From NCBI RefSeq assembly GCF_001269885.1, contig NZ_LHVH01000014.1, positions 124,001-188,000 of the forward strand: DNA of 64,000 bases, in the 5' to 3' direction. Each line of letters starts with the position of its first letter. Position 1 is the first letter of the stretch. Shown here one piece after another: positions 49,970-56,804 of the stretch. Origin of the DNA: Pseudomonas kilonensis. Its GTDB lineage: Bacteria > Pseudomonadota > Gammaproteobacteria > Pseudomonadales > Pseudomonadaceae. The translations under genes and the position numbers were made by a program. The notes beneath the pieces were generated by a model. The model saw only the letters and a program-made list of their open reading frames with translations. It made no database searches and was not told where the DNA came from.

Positions 49970-50004
49970 AACAGCATTTGTCTTCTGCGAAAAGAACAAG
50001 CACT

Positions 50005-50748
50005 ATGCGCGTTATGCAAAAACGCAACGTTTCTACCGTATTAAGAGCATTGCTCGATCAGCACGGGATCTCCCCCACGGAGCTTCACCGGCGTACCGGC
50101 GTGCCTCAGTCCACCCTCTCGCGGATCCTCAGCGGCAAGATCGTCGATCCTTCGGATAAACACATCTCGAAGATCGCCGAGTATTTTGCCGTGAGCACCG
50201 ATCAGTTGCGCGGGCGCGCGGACGTTGTGCCCGCTGGCAATGCCCGCCGCGATGAGCCGCATTCCGAACTCAAGGACATAAGCCTGTGGGACGACGAAAC
50301 ACCCGTCGAAGAAGACGAAGTGTCGGTCCCTTTTCTGCGCGAGGTTGAATTGGCTGCTGGATCAGGAAGATTCGTCATCGAGGAAAGCGAGCGCTCCAGC
50401 TTGCGCTTCGGCAAGCGCAGCCTGCGCCACAACGGCGTGCAGTTCGACCAGGCCAAGTGCGTGACGGTGCGCGGCAACAGCATGTTGCCAGTGCTGCGCG
50501 ACGGCGCGACGGTTGGGGTGAACGCAGGCAAGTGTGGGATCGGCGACATCGTCGACGGTGACCTCTACGCCATCAATCACAACGGCCAATTGCGGGTGAA
50601 GCAGCTTTATCGCCTGCCCACCGGCATCCGCCTGCGCAGCTTCAACCGCGATGAACATCCGGACGAGGACTACACCTTCCAGGAAATGCAGGATGAGCAA
50701 ATCGTCATCCTCGGCCACGTCTTCTGGTGGGGCATGTACGCCCGCTAA
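50005..50748 (+). CDS. PrtR/CI-type LexA-like autocleavable repressor of the tailocin cluster
   Basis: A 247-residue repressor with an N-terminal helix-turn-helix (ISPTELHRRTGVPQSTLSRI, residues 22-41) and a C-terminal S24 peptidase domain. The cleavage bond is likely Ala118-Gly119 (VELAAGSG); Ser159 (RGNSMLPV) and Lys199 (LRVKQLY) form the catalytic dyad. In P. aeruginosa, the homologous PrtR is cleaved in a RecA-dependent way after DNA damage, freeing pyocin genes. ATG 50005 is used; ATG 50014 is an alternative. Unlike P. aeruginosa, no prtN activator gene is seen next to it, so direct repression of the structural operon is inferred. Confidence 0.9.
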   Translation: MRVMQKRNVSTVLRALLDQHGISPTELHRRTGVPQSTLSRILSGKIVDPSDKHISKIAEYFAVSTDQLRGRADVVPAGNARRDEPHSELKDISLWDDETPVEEDEVSVPFLREVELAAGSGRFVIEESERSSLRFGKRSLRHNGVQFDQAKCVTVRGNSMLPVLRDGATVGVNAGKCGIGDIVDGDLYAINHNGQLRVKQLYRLPTGIRLRSFNRDEHPDEDYTFQEMQDEQIVILGHVFWWGMYAR

Positions 50749-50766
50749 CCCCTCCGCTGTCAGATA

Positions 50767-50792
50767 AAACCCGCCGCCATGCGGGTTTTTTT
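50767..50792 (+). terminator. Intrinsic terminator after the repressor gene
   Basis: AAACCCGC-CGCCAT-GCGGGTTT followed by a run of Ts. It isolates the repressor unit from the tailocin promoter 90 bp downstream. Confidence 0.92.
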
Positions 50793-50855
50793 TCGCCTCC
50801 TGAAAACCCGTAGCCCCTGTGTTTACGAGGGTTTCATGCGTTAGCGCATTTTTGG

Positions 50856-50871
50856 TGCATAAATAAATGCA
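50856..50871. promoter_or_regulatory. Upstream operator of the tailocin promoter
   Basis: TGCAT-AAATAA-ATGCA inverted repeat, immediately upstream of the -35 box. Same half-site as the other two palindromes near the repressor gene. Confidence 0.6.
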
Positions 50872-50879
50872 TTTGCGCA

Positions 50880-50908
50880 TTGACTGTATATGCATCCATG
50901 CATATTCT
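50880..50908 (+). promoter_or_regulatory. Tailocin operon promoter overlapping an 18-bp operator
   Basis: -35 TTGACT (50880-50885), 17-bp spacer, -10 TATTCT (50903-50908). The spacer contains the perfect palindrome ATATGCAT-CC-ATGCATAT (50888-50905), so repressor binding would block polymerase. This is the only strong promoter seen ahead of the tail genes. Confidence 0.82.
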
Positions 50909-51082
50909 GTGTCCAAGCCGCTCGACAAAGCGGCTGGCAACGAAGCTCTTTAGTTCCACCAACAGGCAGCGATGAACCGGCCTTAACGGTTCAGAGGGTT
51001 GGCAACTGACCCGGGTGTGCAGCGTAAAGCACCAGAAGCAGTTATCCGGCGGGCAGGGACCGCGGTCGGAGGAACAATTTGA

Positions 51083-51166
51083 ATGGATCCGTACCGCGCC
51101 AGTCGCGCCGAAAGATCAACTTCCTTCTGGCCATTGGTCAAGGAAGGCGAAGGAGCGCATTACTGA
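51083..51166 (+). CDS. 27-residue leader ORF of the tailocin operon
   Basis: ATG GAT CCG TAC ... TGA encodes a 27-residue peptide beginning MDPYRASRAERSTSFW, with a strong GGAGG 10 nt upstream (51069-51073). The final base of its stop codon is the first base of the terminator stem at 51166. It may be a real small gene, a leader peptide coupling translation to termination, or the remnant of a longer gene. I do not recognise the peptide. Confidence 0.5.
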   Translation: MDPYRASRAERSTSFWPLVKEGEGAHY

Positions 51167-51193
51167 AAAGCCCGGTTCATTGCCGGGCTTTTT
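51166..51193 (+). terminator. Terminator/attenuator hairpin in the tailocin leader
   Basis: AAAAGCCCGG (51166-51175) pairs with CCGGGCTTTT (51183-51192), U-run present. It stands between the operon promoter and every structural gene, so read-through or antitermination would be needed. Confidence 0.85.
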
Positions 51194-51260
51194 GGAATGC
51201 CTATCTGAAGCAGGCAGATCGAAGAGTGCCGGAGTACCGGCAATCAATAAGGATATGAGC

Positions 51261-51680
51261 ATGAAAAAATACGCACGTGTTGTGGACGGCAAAGTCGACA
51301 ACATCTACGAAACCGTCAACCCGATCTCTGAGGAGTTCCCAGCAGACCAACTTTGGATTGACGTTACTGGCAGGTCCAACGCTGAGGTCGATTATGACTA
51401 CAACGCAGTCAACACTGATGGGCTCTGGTCGTTCAACTCCGGTTTCCCTTGGCCACAGACTGCACTTGCGGAGCAGATGCGTATTGAAAAAAGCAGGCGG
51501 CTCGACAGCGTCATGACCCAAGTGGCGTCTTCGGGATTGCAATTCAAAGTCGATCTGGGCGTCGCTACCGCCGCCGAGCAGGCTTACTTGATTGCCTTCA
51601 AGGAGTATTGCATCGCCTTCACTCAGGTTAACAAACAGCCCGCTTTTCCACTGAGCATTGTTTGGCCAGAGTTGCCCTGA
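51261..51680 (+). CDS. Tail fibre assembly-like protein
   Basis: A 139-residue protein from ATG 51261, which has AAGGA at 7 nt; ATG 51255 is too close to it. The C-terminal half (EKSRRLDSVMTQVASSGLQF, VDLGVATAAEQAYLIAFKEY, FPLSIVWPELP) follows the pattern of caudoviral tail fibre assembly chaperones, which help fibres fold and attach. It is placed 5.5 kb before the fibre gene and is bracketed by two near-identical terminator hairpins (51166-51193 and 51697-51723), which gives it the look of a movable cassette. Confidence 0.7.
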   Translation: MKKYARVVDGKVDNIYETVNPISEEFPADQLWIDVTGRSNAEVDYDYNAVNTDGLWSFNSGFPWPQTALAEQMRIEKSRRLDSVMTQVASSGLQFKVDLGVATAAEQAYLIAFKEYCIAFTQVNKQPAFPLSIVWPELP

Positions 51681-51696
51681 ACGGAGTGTCTTCTTG

Positions 51697-51723
51697 AAAA
51701 GCCCGGCGCAGTGCCGGGCTTTT
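51697..51723 (+). terminator. Second terminator hairpin of the same type
   Basis: AAAAGCCCGGC (51697-51707) pairs with GCCGGGCTTTT (51713-51723). Sequence is nearly the same as the hairpin at 51166-51193, suggesting duplication with the gene between them. Confidence 0.82.
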
Positions 51724-51753
51724 GCACTGCCTTTCAACACTCATCCATCACCC

Positions 51754-51866
51754 CCCCAGGAAACGAGACATGACAAACGAGCAACAAGCGTTGCTGGACA
51801 TGTCGATCTGACTGGTCATGGTGCTCGCTCTGGTGGGTGGAGGGGGTCGGCGAGATGTGTCGCGCC
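51754..51866 (+). pseudogene. Duplicated, broken 5' end of the holin gene
   Basis: From CCCCAGGAAACGAGACATG through the GGCGAGATGTG motif this segment nearly repeats 53306-53416, the start of the intact holin gene. The copy reads MTNEQQALLDMSI and then hits TGA (51809-51811) where the intact gene has TGG; small indels follow. Together with the intact copy it forms direct repeats around the cargo segment 51886-53191. Confidence 0.88.
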
Positions 51867-51885
51867 GCCAACGGGAGGGCTTTCG

Positions 51886-52068
51886 ATGCTGAAGGATTTC
51901 AGATGCGGTCACTGCAAAAAACTTCTGGCCCGCATGGGCGAGAACACCGAACTCCAGATCAAGTGTTCCCGGTGCGGGACGTTGAATCATGTGAAGGCCG
52001 TTGAGCCTCGAGTGATCGCCGGCGAGCGAACAGCGTGCGGAATAGGCCCTGCACTCCGTACTCAATGA
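51886..52068 (+). CDS. Com-like zinc-finger regulator
   Basis: A 60-residue protein, MLKDFRCGHCKKLLARMGEN.., with two CxxC pairs (Cys7/Cys10 and a second CSRCG at about 31-35) as in the Com family. In phage Mu, Com binds mom mRNA and allows its translation. Here no mom-like gene follows; instead a secreted-protein gene starts 20 bp after the stop. The C-terminal tail after NHVKA departs from the usual Pseudomonas Com sequence as I remember it. Confidence 0.8.
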   Translation: MLKDFRCGHCKKLLARMGENTELQIKCSRCGTLNHVKAVEPRVIAGERTACGIGPALRTQ

Positions 52069-52088
52069 CATCCACCGAGGTAAGAAAA

Positions 52089-52733
52089 ATGAAATTGCTC
52101 AAAAGAATCCTACTGGCGACTGCGTTTCTGTCGTCCTTCGTATCCCTGAACGGTTGGGCTGATACGGCCCTGTCGTGGAACCTGGCCCGGGACATGTACC
52201 TGATGACCGAAGCGGCACCGGTCGGTTCGCCCTGGTCGTTCATGCAAAACAAATCGGGGGTGAACGCCTCGGCCAACTACACGCTCTTTCCGTCGTTCCA
52301 GGCCGGGGTCTGTAATGGCAAGCCAACCACCTGCTGGCGCGACGATGCGACGGGCGCTTGGATTTCCATTCCAAATGAAAGCTTCACCTTCACGGGCTCG
52401 GGCACCAGTTTCGTGTTCAAGCAGGGCGATGTGGCCACGCATCCTGGTACCAACAGTCAGAGCATCTTCCGTTGGGCCAGTCCTGTCACCGGCAATATCA
52501 ACGTGCTGGGGCGGGTCAATGACCTGCATAACGCTTGCGGGGATGGTGTTGGCTGGTCGCTGAACCTGGGCGACACCGTGCTCCAGTCCGGGAGCCTGGC
52601 AAACGGCGGCAGCACCACGTTCATGCTGAACAGCGTCGCAGTCACGCCGACATCTTCGCTTTATCTGGTCATCGACAGAAAGGCTAACAACTCTTGCGAT
52701 GCGACCAGCGTGGACATGCTGATTACTCGGTAA
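52089..52733 (+). CDS. Secreted protein with jelly-roll-like domain (tailocin cargo)
   Basis: A 214-residue protein with signal peptide MKLLKRILLATAFLSSFVSL..GWA (cut near residue 24). The mature part shows G-SPWSFMQNKSG, TATTHPG-like DVATHPGTNSQSIFRWASP, then GVGWSLNLGD and LYLVIDRKANNSCDAT. This spacing (W-S motif, HPG, RW-x-P, G-D-V, final D-x-T) resembles beta-sandwich, carbohydrate-binding-type domains of bacterial exported proteins; that is an inference from pattern. Four cysteines may pair. No lytic motif is seen. It lies between repressor and holin, not a place for a tail part. Confidence 0.6.
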   Translation: MKLLKRILLATAFLSSFVSLNGWADTALSWNLARDMYLMTEAAPVGSPWSFMQNKSGVNASANYTLFPSFQAGVCNGKPTTCWRDDATGAWISIPNESFTFTGSGTSFVFKQGDVATHPGTNSQSIFRWASPVTGNINVLGRVNDLHNACGDGVGWSLNLGDTVLQSGSLANGGSTTFMLNSVAVTPTSSLYLVIDRKANNSCDATSVDMLITR

Positions 52734-52762
52734 AAACCTATTTATCTAAAGGAAATAAACTC

Positions 52763-53191
52763 ATGAAAAAATTCTTCAGCGTGCTGATCGCAGCCGTCCT
52801 GGCTACCCAGACCCTCCATGCGTTTGCTGAAACCTCACCTGTCGGTTCCTGGCAATTCGCTTACTACCACGTTCCGGGCGGTGGTTTTTATGCCAACCAA
52901 ACGATCTGTTTCAAAGCGGACAATACCTGGTACTCGAGTTCGCAGGCCGGCTGGAAGGGCGCATGGTTCCAGAACGGCGACGATCTCCAATGGAATGGGA
53001 GTGTGCCGATGCCGGGTGCAGGGAGCGCCAACAATCTCGCGACCATTGCCATGGGTAAGTTAGCTGTCGCTGGTTCGATGTCGGGTAACTACGCGGAATG
53101 GGCCGCACCCAGTGCGCTACCGCTGTCTTGGGACAGGCACTACACCTACACCATGACTTACAAAGGCGCGACCTGCGCTGCGCCAAAGTGA
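52763..53191 (+). CDS. Small secreted protein of unknown function (tailocin cargo)
   Basis: A 142-residue protein with signal peptide MKKFFSVLIAAVLATQTLHA-FA and AAGGAAA upstream. The mature part is rich in aromatic residues and glycine (SWQFAYYHVPGGGFYANQTI, TWYSSSQAGWKGAWFQNGDD) and has two cysteines, suggesting a compact beta-barrel. I do not recognise the family. It follows the previous secreted protein by 29 bp, so they are probably cotranscribed. Confidence 0.65.
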   Translation: MKKFFSVLIAAVLATQTLHAFAETSPVGSWQFAYYHVPGGGFYANQTICFKADNTWYSSSQAGWKGAWFQNGDDLQWNGSVPMPGAGSANNLATIAMGKLAVAGSMSGNYAEWAAPSALPLSWDRHYTYTMTYKGATCAAPK

Positions 53192-53321
53192 CGTCAGCCT
53201 TCAATGACCTGACAAACATTTGAACGCCGTTTCTAGCAACTTAATGGGTTGCACCGACCCACATCTCATTCAACTTCAAACAACTTACCCGCCCAATCTT
53301 AATCACCCCAGGAAACGAGAC

Positions 53322-53672
53322 ATGACAAACGAGCAACAAGCGTTGCTGGACATGCCGATCTGGCTGGTCATCGTGCTCGCCCTGGTGGGCGGGGTGTCCG
53401 GCGAGATGTGGCGCGCAGACAAGGAGGGCGCCCGTGGCTGGTCGTTATTGCGGCGCCTGGCCTTGCGCTCCGGTGCCTGCGTGGTCTGTGGCGTATCGGC
53501 AACCATGCTTTTGTATGCCCTCGGCATGTCGATCTGGAGCGCCTGCGCCTTGGGTTGCCTGACCGCCATGGCCGGTGCCGATGTGGCGATCGGTCTTTAC
53601 GAGCGCTGGGTCGCCAAGCGGCTCGGCGTCTGCGAAGTGCCGCCGCGGGACACTCCTCCCGACCAGCCGTGA
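53322..53672 (+). CDS. Phage-type holin of the tailocin cluster
   Basis: A 116-residue membrane protein from ATG 53322 (MTNEQQALLDMPIWLVIVLA). Three hydrophobic segments, about residues 12-27, 48-68 and 71-90, and a polar C-terminus fit a holin that forms lesions in the inner membrane so that an endolysin (not in this window) can act and particles are released. It is very like the holin found at the same place in P. fluorescens tailocin clusters. Confidence 0.85.
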   Translation: MTNEQQALLDMPIWLVIVLALVGGVSGEMWRADKEGARGWSLLRRLALRSGACVVCGVSATMLLYALGMSIWSACALGCLTAMAGADVAIGLYERWVAKRLGVCEVPPRDTPPDQP

Positions 53673-53708
53673 ATCGACAGCGCTGATCCATACCAAAGGA
53701 GGCGATCA

Positions 53709-54221
53709 ATGCCTGCCCTTATCGAAAAACCGTCGCAGTTGTGCTCGGCCATTGCCCAGACGCTGCGCGCCATTTATCCCGCCTTGAAAGTCGGCAGCCC
53801 CCAGGATTTCGATGGCACCGACGATCAACCCTGGGTGCTGATTGCCCTTGAGCGTGATGCGCCCGGTAACCGCGCCAATGACGGGCGTATCGCCCATGTC
53901 CTGACGGTTTCCTTGCAAGTGGTCATGGCCGTTCCAGGATGGGATGCCTGCGATCTGGCCGGGGAGCTGAAACACCTGGTCATGGACAACCGCTGGGGGC
54001 TGTCGGGCGATCAATGCGACCTGCCCACGGAGCTCGATGGCCTGCCATCCACGTTCATTAACCCGGCACGGGCGTACACCGCGTGGACCCTCTCCTTCAA
54101 CCAAACCCTGTACTTGGGCCCGACGCTGCTGGAAGACCCGCTGGGCATCCCGAAGTTTGCCCGTACCTGGGAAGTGTCGAACATCGACGACCCGGACCAA
54201 TACACCGCACTCGAGGGTTGA
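53709..54221 (+). CDS. Phage tail protein, possible tail terminator
   Basis: A 170-residue protein upstream of the baseplate genes. Hydrophilic, with the alternation HVLTVSLQVVMAVPGWDACD..LAGELKHL and a final AYTAWTLSFNQTLYLGP. This pattern and position suggest a tail terminator/completion protein like those at the head-proximal end of Mu and P2 tails, but no direct motif proves it. GGAGG precedes the ATG. Confidence 0.55.
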   Translation: MPALIEKPSQLCSAIAQTLRAIYPALKVGSPQDFDGTDDQPWVLIALERDAPGNRANDGRIAHVLTVSLQVVMAVPGWDACDLAGELKHLVMDNRWGLSGDQCDLPTELDGLPSTFINPARAYTAWTLSFNQTLYLGPTLLEDPLGIPKFARTWEVSNIDDPDQYTALEG

Positions 54222-54224
54222 GCC

Positions 54225-54836
54225 ATGTTTGATGCGCTGTTACGGATGCATCTGGGGCCGATCATCGAGCGTCTGGCGCAGATGGAAACCGAGCTGGAAG
54301 ACATGCATCGGCGGGCGGAGAGTTTCTGCCGCATCGGCGTTTGCCAGGAAGTCGACGCGGCCAGCAATACCTGCAAAGTCAGCCATGGCGGACTGCTGAC
54401 CCCGGCGATCCGCTTTTTCAATCCGAGTGCCGGGGCCCAGAGCGAGTCGCGGATTCCGTCCGTGGGCGAGCAATGCCTGTTGCTGAACCATGGCGGCGGC
54501 GAAAGCGGTGGGCAAGCCGTGGCGTTGTTCGGCCTCAACGGCGGTCAGTTCCCGCCCGTCTCGACCCAGGCCTCGCTGACGCGGCGCCTCTATCAGGACG
54601 GTACGGAAAACGGCTACGACCATGCCAGCCATGTCCTGCACTGGCAAAACGGCCCGGCGGCGTTCAGCGGTTCTCGTGAATCCCTGCAGTTGAACATTGG
54701 CCCGTCGCGGCTGGCGATGACGCCCCAGGCCATCGAATTGCAAGTCGGCGCCGTCGGCATTCGGCTCGACGCCTCCGGCGTGCACCTGCGCGGCCCGGTG
54801 GTGGATCACCAGGGGCGCGTCATCAGTACCGCATAA
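54225..54836 (+). CDS. Baseplate assembly protein V (central spike)
   Basis: P2 gpV-like protein of 203 residues. The N-terminal helix (MFDALLRMHLGPIIERLAQM) precedes the OB-fold, with RIGVCQEVDAASNTCKVSHG and PSVGEQCLLLNHGGGESGGQ, and the C-terminal beta-rich repeat (QLNIGPSRLAMTPQAIELQV..GIRLDASGVHLRGPVV) forms the membrane-piercing tip in homologues. First of the V-W-J-I baseplate block. Confidence 0.85.
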   Translation: MFDALLRMHLGPIIERLAQMETELEDMHRRAESFCRIGVCQEVDAASNTCKVSHGGLLTPAIRFFNPSAGAQSESRIPSVGEQCLLLNHGGGESGGQAVALFGLNGGQFPPVSTQASLTRRLYQDGTENGYDHASHVLHWQNGPAAFSGSRESLQLNIGPSRLAMTPQAIELQVGAVGIRLDASGVHLRGPVVDHQGRVISTA

Positions 54837-54847
54837 GAGATTTCCTC

Positions 54848-55180
54848 ATGATTGGAATCGATCGAAACACCGGCGCCACGGTCGACGACTGGCTGCAGTT
54901 CGTGCAGCGCGCCACCCGTGCATTGACCACGCCGTTGGGCACTCGCCAGAAGCGCCCGTTGTATGGCTGCGCACTCACGCAGTTGCTGGGGCAGAACCTC
55001 GGTGACGACCTGCTGATCCTCGCCCAGAGCCACGCGGCCCAAGCGTTCTACAACCCGGACAACGGCATCGATGATTTCGAGCCGCAGGTCATTGTCGCCA
55101 GCCGACAGGGGGCCGGATTGCTGCTGCGTTTCGCCGGCACCTGGAAAAACCGCAAACAGACTTTCGAGGTGGTGACATGA
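54848..55180 (+). CDS. Baseplate wedge protein W (gp25-like)
   Basis: A 110-residue GPW/gp25 protein starting MIGIDRNTGATVDDWLQFVQ, similar to P2 gpW (which starts with a comparable MIGMNRHTG). TTPLGTRQKRPLYG is the family core. It helps trigger sheath contraction from the baseplate. The stop overlaps J (ATGA). Confidence 0.9.
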   Translation: MIGIDRNTGATVDDWLQFVQRATRALTTPLGTRQKRPLYGCALTQLLGQNLGDDLLILAQSHAAQAFYNPDNGIDDFEPQVIVASRQGAGLLLRFAGTWKNRKQTFEVVT

Positions 55181-56172
55181 GCATGCTGATACCCGGCCAG
55201 AACCAACTGGCCGAACCGGCCATCGTCACCGTCGAAGCGTTCGAGGATCTGCTCGCCGAATTCAAGACCTTCGTGGTCGAGTACGTCGGCGCACGCTCTC
55301 CAGCCAGCGCGGCGAAGCTGGTGGACAGCCTCGAAAACGAAAGCGAACTGCTGACCTTGGCCCTCGAGGCATTTTGTGTCCGCCTGCAAACCCACGAACG
55401 CAAATACAACGCCCGCATCAAGCAGATGTTGGCGTGGTGGGCCACGGGCACCAACCTCGACGCTCGCCTCGCTGACATGGGCCTTGAGCGTCAGTTGCTC
55501 GACCCGGGCGACCCGGCAGCGTTCCCGCCCATCCCTCCGGTCTACGAGAGCGATGACGATGCGCGGTTGCGTTATTACCTGGCACCCCACGCCCCGGCAG
55601 CCGGCTCGCGCATGCAGTATCGGCGGGAGATTTTTACTTTGGGTGAACGGCCAGCGGTGAAGGTGGAAAACGCCTCGGCGGGTGTGGTGACGGTTACCTA
55701 CACCTTCGACCCGGATGGTCATGCGGCGCAGGTCAAGGATGGTAATGGGCGTCGCACCGCACCGGGCGAAGTCACGGTCACGGTGCTGTCCCGTGACGGC
55801 GACGGCACGCCGACCGAGGCGCTGCTCGACGGTGTTCGCCAGCATTTCGCCCGGCCGGATGTACGACCGGAAACGGACCTGGTCATCGTCCAGGCCGCGC
55901 AGATCAAACCCTACAAAATCCGCGTCGTGGCGAAGATCAATGCCGGCCCGGATTCGGGCTTGACCCAGGTTGCCGCCGAACAGCAGTTGCAGGCGTATGC
56001 CGAGGCGTGTCATCGCCTGGAAGGGCGGGTGGACCCCAGCTGGATCGACTACACGCTGCACAGCGCGGGCGCGGTTCAGCTGCAGATTCTCGAGCCGCTC
56101 GCACCGATTGTGGCGACGGCTTTTCAAGCCCCGTACTGCACGGGCATCGAGGTCGAGGTGGATACGTTATGA
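55177..56172 (+). CDS. Baseplate assembly protein J
   Basis: P2 gpJ/Mu gp47-like wedge protein of 331 residues. The conserved part contains HERKYNARIKQMLAWWATGT, LADMGLERQLL, ESDDDARLRYYL and the later PGEVTVTVLSRDGDGTPTEA. Its stop overlaps the start of the I gene (ATGA). Confidence 0.9.
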   Translation: MSMLIPGQNQLAEPAIVTVEAFEDLLAEFKTFVVEYVGARSPASAAKLVDSLENESELLTLALEAFCVRLQTHERKYNARIKQMLAWWATGTNLDARLADMGLERQLLDPGDPAAFPPIPPVYESDDDARLRYYLAPHAPAAGSRMQYRREIFTLGERPAVKVENASAGVVTVTYTFDPDGHAAQVKDGNGRRTAPGEVTVTVLSRDGDGTPTEALLDGVRQHFARPDVRPETDLVIVQAAQIKPYKIRVVAKINAGPDSGLTQVAAEQQLQAYAEACHRLEGRVDPSWIDYTLHSAGAVQLQILEPLAPIVATAFQAPYCTGIEVEVDTL

Positions 56173-56804
56173 GTGACGACACACCTCGCCCGAGCCTGCT
56201 GCCGGTCAACAGTTCACCGCTGGAACGGGCGCTGGATCTCGGTTTCGCCCGGTTGCTCGAACGCATCGATCCGCCGTTTCCCGAGCTGATGAACCCGACC
56301 ACCACACCCTTGGCGTTCCTGCCGTATCTCGCGGCGGATCGTGGGGTCAACGAGTGGAGCTCCGCGGCGCCTGAGACGGAAAAGCGCCTGACCGTTGAAC
56401 TCGCCTGGCCAACCGCCCGGCAGGCCGGGACGCGAAAGGCGCTGGAAAACGCGGCCAAGGGTTTGCAACTGATGCCTGAAGTGCGCGCATGGTATGAGCA
56501 AACACCCCCTGGCCCGCCCTACAGTTTTTCCGTCAGGGCGTTTACCGAGCAGCCCTACAGCGAAGAAATCGACGCCCGTCTCGACCGTCGCCTGGCGGAT
56601 GCCAAAAGCGAGCGCGACACCTTGAAGGTGTCTGTCGGCTTGAGTGCATTCGGCCGTCACGTCATCGGCGCCGCCACGCTGTGCGGCGAACTGACCACGG
56701 TTTATCCGATCGTCATCGAAGGGCTGCAAGCCTCGGATCAGGTCTTCATGGCCGCCGGGCTCTACACCGTCGAAACCTCCACTATTTATCCACAGGGGTC
56801 CTAA
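56169..56804 (+). CDS. Tail protein I (baseplate)
   Basis: P2 gpI-like protein of 211 residues from ATG 56169; a longer frame lies inside J. LLPVNSSPLERALDLGFARL and PFPELMNPTTTPLAFLPYLA near the N-terminus are typical: the AxxFLPxLA motif marks the family. It connects the wedge to the tail fibre, whose gene begins directly after the stop. Confidence 0.9.
   Translation: MSDDTPRPSLLPVNSSPLERALDLGFARLLERIDPPFPELMNPTTTPLAFLPYLAADRGVNEWSSAAPETEKRLTVELAWPTARQAGTRKALENAAKGLQLMPEVRAWYEQTPPGPPYSFSVRAFTEQPYSEEIDARLDRRLADAKSERDTLKVSVGLSAFGRHVIGAATLCGELTTVYPIVIEGLQASDQVFMAAGLYTVETSTIYPQGS

Larger units (their letters stand above)
50909..51260 (+). other. Tailocin operon leader
   Basis: About 340 nt between the promoter and the first long gene. 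It contains an early hairpin (GCCGCT..AGCGGC, 50927-50938 region), the 27-codon ORF at 51083-51166, and the terminator hairpin at 51166-51193. Nothing else coding is evident. Confidence 0.6.

Noticed and set aside
51015..51260. N-terminal extension of the 51261 gene (a 221-codon frame)
   Set aside because: The extension would run through the 27-codon ORF and the terminator hairpin; AAGGA lies 7 nt before ATG 51261.
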